This document shows positions 61,601 through 64,000 of a stretch of DNA of 64,000 nt, one piece after another. Numbering within the stretch: position 1 is the stretch's first letter; each line of letters opens with the position of its first letter. The stretch comes from Tigriopus japonicus (lineage: Eukaryota; Arthropoda; Copepoda; Harpacticoida; Harpacticidae), in assembly GCA_010645155.1 (NCBI GenBank), contig CM021315.1, positions 11,850,902 through 11,914,901 on the forward strand. Direction: 5' to 3'. The notes beneath the pieces are model-generated. The model was not told the origin of the DNA, made no database searches, and saw only the letters and a list, made by a program, of their open reading frames with translations. The translations under genes and the position numbers were made by a program.

Positions 61601-64000
61601 ATGACAAGAAAGTATCTTATTTCAGAAATTTCCGTTTTTTCTGCGAATTTTTTAAATTCTTTTTGCGCTTTTTTGTTTTTATTTGCGCTTTTGACCTTTT
61701 TCTGCATTTTATTTTACGATTTTGGGCTGATTTTTGTGCAACTTTTGGTAACCAAAAGCTTCTTTTGATTTGCACTTTTTGCCCGTCCCTACTGATCACA
61801 TATTAAAGGAATTTTGTTCATATTCAGTTAAAACTTTGGAAATTTTGATTGAACATGAGATTTTCAGTTTGATTTATTAGGTAATTTGGTTGACCCATGA
61901 TCGGTAAATCTTTTTTTTTTAAAGGAATTAGGTTGGCATTTGTTCGAAGTTTAATCTTTTATACAAAGAATTTTCAATCAATTGTTTGCTTGGCAACTCA
62001 TTTAAGAATCTTTGCTTCATTTGTTTGTCCTTATATTGTATGTGTGTCAAGAAAAGTTGTCAAGACAACAAGCCTGGATTTGCGTGGCTTCCATTTCAGA
62101 TTGGCGGATCGTTTAGCCGAAATTGACACTCGATCTGTTTCTGATGATAGCAGTTCCACTCGGATCACTCCCCAACAACACACGGAACCTCGAAAAAATA
62201 CAGGAGAGACATTTGCGTAAGTTGGTTTGCTACTTCTGATGATTTAATTCAACCTCAAGCTTAGTTCCATGGCGTTGCTTCAGCAAGAATTATTATTAAA
62301 AAATCCCAAATTCCAGGGATGAGCATTCACTGATCGTGCAATATTGTCGAAAACTGAAGGATGGCGACTTCACGTCGATTGTTCCGGATTCTCCGATGCA
62401 GATCATGGAAGAGCTTAGCCGGGACCAAACTCGGGAATTGGAACTCATGATAAGGTACATTTTAGATTCATTCCCTTCTTGGCTCCCAAATAAAATATTT
62501 TCTTTTGAATTGTAGGGAACTGGAATCGGAAAATGCCAACCTTCAGGAAGAGTACCAACATCTCAAAGCTAGCTCATCCAGCTCTACAAGTGGAACGAGC
62601 GGACTTAGCACTGGATCCGCTTCGACTTTGGGGATGGGACAAGGAAATGTTCCTCCAATGTCGTCGGATGCCGATATTCTTAATGAAGCTAAGATGCTTC
62701 GAGAACACAAAGACCGCTTGGAATCCCGCATGAAGATCCTGGAAGAGCACAACAACCAGCTCTGCAATCAACTAGGAAAACTCAAGTTCTATCTCCAAGA
62801 GGTGGGACGTTTTTCCTTGTATTTAGGTTATTTTTCATTTAAATCTGTTAGATCTCAAGCAAATGTTCTTCTATTAGTAAATTGAATATATTTTCAACTT
62901 CTTTTCAATTCAAGAGAAACACAATAATTGAAATTGTAATTAGACTACTCACTCACCTTATCCAATTCAAAGATTGAGCCAATCATGAAGAGTGTGTTTA
63001 AATGAAAGTTCTATTTCCGTCCTCTCCAGTCATGGCTTCAAAATTTCAAATATATGATGAACCAATTTGTTCGAGACCGTTTTTCAGATTTATGTCTTAA
63101 AGGTTGTTATTAATCAAATTACGAAAATTCATTTCACAATTTCAGAGTGATGCTGCAACTGGTGGATCAGCAAGCGCCATGATCACAACCAATAAGACGG
63201 GCACGTTGAATACGAAGTCCGTAACGGCCTCCCAATTGGCCACCAACTCGCCCATTTTACCTCACAAGATGAATGGACACTTCATGAACCAGCAGGGTAG
63301 TGATCCTCCTCCCCCTGCTCTGCCCCCAAGAGGCGTACCCAGACCCAACCCTCCTCAAAGGGACGGAAGCTTGGTCAAGAACGGGGCGAAACCTCAACCT
63401 CCTGCAGTCCCACCCAAACGAAGTACCTTAACCAAAAGTGAATTGGCCCTGTATCCGGATAGCAATCGAACCAATTCGTTGTCTCGAAGAGACTTTGGCC
63501 TAATGCAGAACCCTCGTGCCCGTGATTTCTCCCTCAATCGTATGACCGCATCCCAAGGACCGCAAAGCGGAACGGGCATGCCTCCGCATTGGACTGACTC
63601 CTTGCCTCGACGAGATTTCTACAACATGGGTCCCAATTCAACGGGCTCGTTACCTCGACGAGATAAAGCGGGTTTGGGTCGACCTGAGCCGCAGAGCACC
63701 GTTCCCAGTGGCTACGGCACCCTTGTGAATGGGAATCGGGGCAAAATCCGCGAATCCTCGCTCACTAGAGACAATAGTCCAAGGGACCCTCATGGCGTCA
63801 AAGGTAAAATGCAAGAATGAATGACAAACGTTTCGGTCCCGAAAACATTCTTCAAGTTTTCTTCCGTTTCCAGAGAAACGAAATTCCACCGGCAACCTGT
63901 ACTTTACTGACACTCTAAGCAACTCAAATTCAAGTTTGCCTCAAGGCGATTATCCTAGCTTTGGTGGAAACTTGAAAACCAATGGTCGGATCGCTTCACA
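7617..64000 (+). CDS. Dys: Dystrophin, multi-isoform gene (3' partial)
   Basis: Gene-level entry. Dystrophin links the actin cytoskeleton to the membrane dystroglycan complex and scaffolds syntrophin and dystrobrevin. Diagnostic sequence: WW domain ([15 protein letters not shown] spliced to [12 protein letters not shown]), EF-hand region ([37 protein letters not shown]), ZZ finger (CNIC, CLKC, CQTC, then HKMAH) and the C-terminal coiled coil. Upstream exons encode spectrin repeats equivalent to the last ones of human dystrophin. Each listed junction keeps phase. Four candidate first exons (a, b, d, h) feed the common 3' part, giving predicted products of at least 2059, 1437, 1965 and 1781 residues before the right edge. 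The last exon and stop are outside the window. CH domains are not present here; a full-length promoter may lie to the left. Confidence 0.95.
7712..9039 (+). CDS. Dys: Dys isoform a, long disordered N-terminal exon
   Basis: A single 1328-base open frame, acceptor CTTTCAG and donor AAG|GTTTGT (a weak donor), phase 1 in and phase 0 out. The encoded 443 residues are rich in Ser, Lys, Glu, Asn and Gln with basic patches ([15 protein letters not shown]) and no recognised domain; they look intrinsically disordered. The sequence is not related to vertebrate dystrophin. It would be unique to isoforms starting at the 7.5-kb promoter. Confidence 0.75.
9117..9532 (+). CDS. Dys: Dys isoform a, Ser/Thr-rich exon
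   Basis: Acceptor ATCCCATAG, donor TTTCAG|GTGACA, phase 0 in and phase 2 out. About 138 residues of low-complexity Ser, Thr, Asn and Pro, almost certainly disordered and potentially heavily phosphorylated. Confidence 0.75.
9859..10114 (+). CDS. Dys: Dys spectrin-repeat exon (human exon 51-like)
   Basis: Acceptor CTTCACAG, donor AGG|GTGAGT, phase 2 in and phase 0 out. The first 45 residues continue the disordered region. The rest ([37 protein letters not shown]) is the start of a spectrin repeat and corresponds to the DWL helix of the human exon 51 region. It is the first clearly dystrophin-like exon of the window and joins in phase to 26566. Confidence 0.85.
10115..16380. other. Large intron with candidate isoform promoter
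   Basis: A 6.3-kb stretch in which no conserved exon was found. Open frames such as 13849-14250 lack splice or family support. A purine-rich GAGA tract (about 12120-12180) precedes a TATA-like word at 12331. Remaining sequence: nothing recognised. Confidence 0.5.
12331..12360 (+). promoter_or_regulatory. TATA/Inr promoter candidate inside dystrophin intron
   Basis: ATATAT at 12331 is followed 27 bases later by TTTTAGTTC, resembling an arthropod initiator, and preceded 150-200 bases upstream by a GAGA-rich tract typical of arthropod promoters. It could drive a non-coding first exon of isoform b, whose coding exon lies 4 kb downstream. There is no direct evidence of transcription. Confidence 0.3.
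16381..16518 (+). CDS. Dys: Dys isoform b, candidate alternative first coding exon
   Basis: ATG in good context (AGAATGG) opens 46 codons rich in Ser, Lys and Arg ([17 protein letters not shown]), ending at a consensus donor ACT|GTAAGT in phase 0. That is the phase needed by the exon at 26566, so this short N-terminus would replace the 668 codons of isoform a. The bases just before the ATG (CTCTCAG) could also act as an acceptor for an upstream non-coding exon. The frame is open upstream to 16279. No homologue is recognised. Confidence 0.6.
16519..24703. other. Large intron, left part
   Basis: About 8 kb with no exon matching dystrophin and no other convincing gene. Scattered frames of 60-140 codons at 18678, 19353, 20118, 21663, 22086 and 22764 have no recognisable motif or splice logic. 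A GAA-type purine run lies at 23127-23165. Confidence 0.5.
24704..25373. mobile_element. TA-flanked Tc1/mariner-like MITE, copy 2 (long form)
   Basis: Left end CAGGGTTGTTTTAATTTAGA and inverted right end CAACCCTG with an adjoining GAGTCCCA block shared by both ends. TA precedes the left end; the right flank has decayed to TC. The last 210 bases match copy 1 (GAATGGAGCGTGCGTAC, TTGATTTGGTATGGGACTCT). At 670 bp it is more than twice the length of copy 1, so it carries extra internal sequence or represents a longer relative. No transposase is visible. Confidence 0.7.
26175..26198. repeat. (AC)12 microsatellite
   Basis: Uninterrupted AC dinucleotide run in the intron upstream of the exon at 26566. 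A likely polymorphic marker. Confidence 0.95.
26566..26671 (+). CDS. Dys: Dys spectrin-repeat exon (human exon 52-like)
   Basis: Acceptor TTGTTGCAG, donor AAAG|GTAAGC, 106 bases, phase 0 in and phase 1 out. It encodes [20 protein letters not shown], a dystrophin spectrin-repeat helix matching the human exon 52 region (QLDELI-type helix). It is shared by isoforms a and b and skipped by d and h. Confidence 0.9.
28051..28143. repeat. Left TGTCCAAAA minisatellite arm of the hAT element
   Basis: Degenerate copies of TGTCCAAAA(A/G), inverted relative to the right arm at 28959-29066, so the element could form a hairpin. Confidence 0.85.
28959..29066. repeat. Right decamer minisatellite arm (GACACTTTTG)n
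   Basis: About ten copies of a 10-bp unit GACACTTTTG, several identical, bounded by GGACACCTTCTG on the left and the TIR on the right. Unit homogeneity suggests recent expansion. Confidence 0.92.
29697..29759. promoter_or_regulatory. CTCF-like motif pair
   Basis: GCGCCATCTAGTGG at 29746-29759 is the reverse complement of CCACTAGATGGCGC, a near-consensus CTCF core. About 45 bases upstream, CGCCAGAGGGC resembles a second core in the opposite orientation. It lies in the intron between isoforms b and d, so an insulator or loop-anchor role is conceivable. This is sequence match only. Confidence 0.4.
31782..33609 (+). CDS. Dys: Dys isoform d, alternative first exon (609 codons)
   Basis: An upstream in-frame TAA just before 31731 bounds the frame; the first ATG is at 31782. 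The frame stays open to donor GCAG|GTGCCC in phase 1, matching the exon at 33786. Residues 1-350 look disordered (Ser, Asp, Arg, Gly-rich). From about 360 charged helical sequence starts ([17 protein letters not shown]), and residues 448-491 form 11-residue repeats with REKS motifs. The end is strongly basic ([13 protein letters not shown]). No vertebrate counterpart is recognised. The donor is non-optimal, but reading on meets a stop after three codons, which supports splicing. Confidence 0.75.
33786..33997 (+). CDS. Dys: Dys spectrin-repeat exon (human exon 53 equivalent)
   Basis: Acceptor CATTCTAG, donor AAAAG|GTTAGA, phase 1 in and phase 0 out. [18 protein letters not shown] and [16 protein letters not shown] are spectrin-repeat helices with the conserved Trp residues. 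It is 212 bases long, which to my recollection is exactly the length of human DMD exon 53. Shared by isoforms a, b and d. Confidence 0.92.
34126..34259 (+). CDS. Dys: Dys spectrin-repeat exon (human exon 54-like)
   Basis: Acceptor GTTCCAG, donor AAAG|GTAGGA, phase 0 in and phase 2 out. It encodes [20 protein letters not shown] and [11 protein letters not shown], the closing helices of a spectrin repeat (human counterpart contains MITENINASW). Confidence 0.9.
34260..35539. other. Intron, 1.3 kb
   Basis: Nothing recognised between these two spectrin-repeat exons. The small frames here lack splice consistency. Confidence 0.5.
35540..35747 (+). CDS. Dys: Dys spectrin-repeat exon (human exon 55-like)
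   Basis: Acceptor CATTCCAG, donor CAG|GTAAGT, phase 2 in and phase 0 out. It encodes [17 protein letters not shown] and [20 protein letters not shown], a spectrin helix followed by the start of the next repeat. It ends MKRFQ and joins DLQGEI in the next shared exon, as in human WQ-DLQGEI. Confidence 0.92.
36278..36451. promoter_or_regulatory. Cluster of three CTCF-like motifs
   Basis: CCACAGGGCGC at 36278-36288, TAGAGGGCGCTG at 36385-36396 and the inverted CGCCCTCTACC at 36441-36451. The last two form an inverted pair sharing TAGAGGGCG. Such words resemble CTCF cores; function is inferred only. Confidence 0.35.
40066..40165 (+). repeat. Purine-rich GA/GAA tract
   Basis: A run of about 100 bases dominated by AGA, GGA and GAA on the plus strand. 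It could be a GAGA-type regulatory tract or simple sequence. It creates artefactual Lys/Glu/Arg and Leu/Ser frames on the two strands. Confidence 0.6.
44741..46570 (+). CDS. Dys: Dys isoform h, alternative first exon (610 codons, Dp116-like position)
   Basis: The first ATG of a long frame is at 44741; the frame ends at donor AAG|GTAAAT in phase 0, fitting the shared exon at 52122. The start is basic ([13 protein letters not shown]), followed by mostly disordered Ser/Thr/Pro/Asn sequence, an Asn run and an eight-Gln run at residues about 475-500, then His-rich LQLHHH. A short hydrophobic/acidic end ([17 protein letters not shown]) leads into the spectrin repeat. The product omits all earlier repeats. 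By position it corresponds to vertebrate Dp116, though the exon sequence is unrelated. Confidence 0.8.
46206..46242 (+). repeat. CAG/CAA trinucleotide repeat encoding poly-Gln
   Basis: CAG-dominated run inside isoform h exon, preceded by AAC/AAT repeats (46168-46200) encoding poly-Asn. Probably length-polymorphic. Confidence 0.9.
46571..52121. other. 5.5-kb intron downstream of isoform h exon
   Basis: No conserved exon was found. Frames at 48241-48783 and 49131-49445 lack motifs. A GA/TC-rich patch lies at 49920-50035. Otherwise nothing recognised. Confidence 0.5.
52122..52294 (+). CDS. Dys: Dys spectrin-repeat exon (human exon 56 equivalent)
   Basis: Acceptor TGTTTCAG, donor TTAG|GTGAGT, phase 0 in and phase 2 out. 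[33 protein letters not shown] and [15 protein letters not shown] align with human DLQGEI, LRSLEGSDDAVLLQRRL and KWSELRKKS. It is 173 bases long, which I recall as the length of human exon 56. Shared by all isoforms. Confidence 0.95.
53196..53340 (+). CDS. Dys: Dys spectrin-repeat exon (human exon 57-like)
   Basis: Acceptor CATTCCAG, donor CAG|GTAAAT, phase 2 in and phase 0 out. [20 protein letters not shown] followed by [15 protein letters not shown] matches the human LHLSLQELLVWLQLKDDE ... PIGGDF pattern. Confidence 0.95.
54083..54619. mobile_element. Tc1/mariner-like MITE, copy 3, interrupted by a SINE
   Basis: Left end CAGGGTTATTATAAATTAGA, right end AAAACCCTG followed by TA; the left flank is TT. 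The right 90 bases (AAACGTAATGTGTCACAA, TTTTGATTTGGAATGGG) match copies 1 and 2. Removing the 246-bp SINE leaves 291 bp, close to the 296 bp of copy 1. Confidence 0.7.
54190..54435 (-). mobile_element. tRNA-derived SINE
   Basis: On the minus strand a 77-base tRNA-like head (54435-54359) has a pairable acceptor stem (GGTCGG/CCGACC), an A-box-like TGGTGTCGTGGTAAGCGC and a B box GGTTCGATTC. A body of about 160 bases follows, ending in an A tail (poly-T on plus, 54190-54200). The loop could read anticodon GTT, but the T stem pairs poorly, so this is a retroposon and not a functional tRNA. Clear target duplications were not identified. Confidence 0.8.
54768..54906 (+). CDS. Dys: Dys spectrin-repeat exon (human exon 58-like)
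   Basis: Acceptor CATTTTAG, donor GAAG|GTAAGA, phase 0 in and phase 1 out. [20 protein letters not shown] then [20 protein letters not shown]; a helix of the last but one spectrin repeat followed by a Ser/Asp-rich linker. Confidence 0.9.
55660..55841 (+). CDS. Dys: Dys exon with Gly-rich insert and spectrin helix (human exon 59-like)
   Basis: Acceptor TTTCTGCAG, donor CCG|GTGGGT, phase 1 in and phase 0 out. It begins with a Gly/Ser run ([12 protein letters not shown]) unusual inside the spectrin region, then [20 protein letters not shown] and [12 protein letters not shown], matching human EVNTEWEKLNLHSADWQRKIDETL. The Gly run probably lies in an interhelical loop. Confidence 0.92.
56620..56760 (+). 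CDS. Dys: Dys spectrin-repeat exon (human exon 60-like)
   Basis: Acceptor CATTTTCAG, donor AAG|GTGAGT, 47 codons, phase 0. [20 protein letters not shown] corresponds to human TDELDLKLRQAEV at the start of the last repeat. Confidence 0.9.
57143..57273 (+). CDS. Dys: Dys last spectrin-repeat exon (human exon 61/62-like)
   Basis: Acceptor TTTGCAG, donor CCAG|GTCTCT, phase 0 in and phase 2 out. [20 protein letters not shown] and [10 protein letters not shown] match human IAPLKENVSHVNDLARQL and LSTLEDLNTRW. Confidence 0.92.
57811..57987 (+). CDS. Dys: Dys exon: end of spectrin region and first half of WW domain
   Basis: Acceptor TTGTTTCAG, donor ATCAA|GTAGGT, phase 2 in and phase 2 out. It starts [17 protein letters not shown], then a linker, then [15 protein letters not shown], the first part of the WW domain that binds the PPxY tail of beta-dystroglycan. 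The first WW Trp and the YY pair are present. Confidence 0.96.
58098..58234 (+). CDS. Dys: Dys exon: second half of WW domain and EF-hand region start
   Basis: Acceptor TTTTGCAG, donor GCTT|GTGAGT, phase 2 in and phase 1 out. [12 protein letters not shown] completes the WW domain with its second Trp. [20 protein letters not shown] starts the EF-hand-like region and is nearly identical to human [19 protein letters not shown]. The 137 bases equal what I recall for human exons 63 plus 64 (62+75). Confidence 0.97.
58764..58968 (+). CDS. Dys: Dys exon: EF-hand 1 region
   Basis: Acceptor CTTCAACAG, donor TTG|GTAAGA, phase 1 in and phase 2 out. [20 protein letters not shown] and [19 protein letters not shown] match the human first EF-hand-like unit and [18 protein letters not shown]. 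Confidence 0.97.
59031..59116 (+). CDS. Dys: Dys exon: EF-hand region (human exon 66 equivalent)
   Basis: Acceptor GTTCCAG, donor CGAT|GTGAGT, 86 bases, phase 2 in and phase 1 out. [20 protein letters not shown] matches human [20 protein letters not shown], and 86 bases is the human exon 66 length as I recall it. The intron before it is only 62 bases. Confidence 0.96.
59193..59377 (+). CDS. Dys: Dys exon: EF-hand 2 region
   Basis: Acceptor GTTGTTCCAG, donor GAG|GTGGGT, phase 1 in and phase 0 out. [19 protein letters not shown] and [16 protein letters not shown] are almost unchanged from human dystrophin. This part braces the WW domain against beta-dystroglycan. Confidence 0.97.
59880..60140 (+). 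CDS. Dys: Dys exon: ZZ zinc finger
   Basis: Acceptor GCTTTCAG, donor ACC|GTAAGT, 87 codons, phase 0. [20 protein letters not shown] leads into the ZZ domain: CNIC, then [19 protein letters not shown], then [11 protein letters not shown]. All ZZ zinc ligands are present, including a CxxC (RCLKC) that vertebrate dystrophin has lost (RSLKH). The ZZ domain contributes to beta-dystroglycan binding. Confidence 0.98.
60407..60633 (+). CDS. Dys: Dys exon: post-ZZ segment
   Basis: Acceptor TTTTGCAG, donor GAGAG|GTACGG, phase 0 in and phase 2 out. [20 protein letters not shown] and [11 protein letters not shown] are hallmark dystrophin sequence (human TTSGEDVRDFAKVLKNKFR, KHPRMGYLPVQ). The rest is a Ser/Pro-rich linker. 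Confidence 0.97.
60634..62099. other. AT-rich intron with hAT element
   Basis: 1.5 kb, noticeably more AT-rich than neighbours. It carries the hAT-type element at 61313-61791 and no exon. Confidence 0.6.
61313..61791. mobile_element. hAT-type MITE
   Basis: A 479-bp element with 19-bp perfect terminal inverted repeats (TAGGGACGGGCAAAAAGTG) and a perfect 8-bp target duplication CTGATCAC at 61305-61312 and 61792-61799. The interior is T-rich with no coding capacity. End sequence and duplication size indicate the hAT superfamily; it differs from the element at 28030, so a second family is represented. Confidence 0.9.
62100..62216 (+). CDS. Dys: Dys exon: C-terminal region, syntrophin-binding vicinity
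   Basis: Acceptor CCATTTCAG, donor TTTGC|GTAAGT, phase 2 in and phase 2 out. [20 protein letters not shown] corresponds to human YASRLAEMENSNGSYLND, part of the region that binds syntrophins. Confidence 0.9.
62317..62454 (+). CDS. Dys: Dys exon: syntrophin-binding region and coiled-coil start
   Basis: Acceptor ATTCCAG, donor ATAAG|GTACAT, phase 2 in and phase 2 out. [18 protein letters not shown] aligns with human [25 protein letters not shown] starts the coiled coil. Confidence 0.94.
62516..62801 (+). CDS. Dys: Dys exon: C-terminal coiled coils (dystrobrevin binding)
   Basis: Acceptor TTGTAG, donor GAG|GTGGGA, phase 2 in and phase 0 out. [18 protein letters not shown], a Ser/Gly linker, then [20 protein letters not shown] and [13 protein letters not shown]: the two leucine-rich coiled coils of human dystrophin, which pair with dystrobrevin. 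Reading through the donor adds 28 residues before a stop, a possible retained-intron end. Confidence 0.96.
63146..63803 (+). CDS. Dys: Dys exon: Pro-rich tail with SLPRRD repeats
   Basis: Acceptor ATTTCAG, donor AAAG|GTAAAA, phase 0 in and phase 1 out, about 219 residues. It contains Pro-rich SH3-type segments ([25 protein letters not shown]) and three copies of S-L-P/S-R-R-D at 63476, 63599 and 63647. This tail has no counterpart in vertebrate dystrophin that I recognise. Read-through at the donor gives an alternative stop four codons later. Confidence 0.88.
63874..64000 (+). CDS. Dys: Dys exon at right edge (partial)
   Basis: Acceptor CGTTTCCAG, phase 1 in, open to the window end. It encodes [20 protein letters not shown] and onward, Ser/Asn-rich. 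The stop codon is outside the window. Confidence 0.82.

Overview
This is eukaryotic genomic DNA: coding sequence is split by GT-AG introns in both directions. It looks like an arthropod, and a crustacean such as a copepod is my best guess. That guess is an inference from dystrophin divergence, intron style and moderate AT content; no lineage-specific marker was seen.

Left end, minus strand: two adjacent paralogous genes, A (1-2700, running off the left edge) and B (4499-6187), share the same exon plan. Each encodes a secreted protein with a signal peptide, a Cys-rich PAN/apple-like exon, a second Cys-containing exon and a C-terminal domain followed by a CxCxC cluster. Gene A also has a long Thr-rich, mucin-like extension that gene B lacks. 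I do not recognise the family by name.

Rest of the window, plus strand: one very large gene, a dystrophin orthologue (Dys), from about 7.5 kb past the right edge. From 9.9 kb it encodes the last spectrin repeats, then the WW domain (57.8-58.2 kb), EF-hand region (58.1-59.4 kb), ZZ zinc finger (59.9-60.1 kb), syntrophin-binding/coiled-coil region (62.1-62.8 kb) and a Pro-rich tail (63.1 kb onward). I could join these exons with matching phases at every junction. No CH actin-binding exons are visible, so a full-length form would have to start left of the window.

The most notable content is a set of four candidate alternative first coding exons, each opening an isoform with a different N-terminus: (a) 7617-10114, 668 codons; (b) 16381-16518, 46 codons; (d) 31782-33609, 609 codons; (h) 44741-46570, 610 codons. 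All four splice in frame to successive shared exons. Exon h joins the exon equivalent to human exon 56, which is where the Schwann-cell Dp116 first exon joins in vertebrates.

The large introns hold transposon remnants with recognisable ends: two hAT-type non-autonomous elements with 8-bp target duplications (28030-29109 and 61313-61791), three copies of a TA-flanked Tc1/mariner-like MITE family (4104-4399, 24704-25373, 54083-54619), and a tRNA-derived SINE nested inside the third MITE copy. There are also CTCF-like motifs at 29.7 and 36.3-36.5 kb, a TATA-type promoter candidate at 7507, a GAGA/TATA candidate near 12.3 kb and a few microsatellites. No prokaryotic features, CRISPR arrays, rRNA genes or intact tRNA genes were seen.
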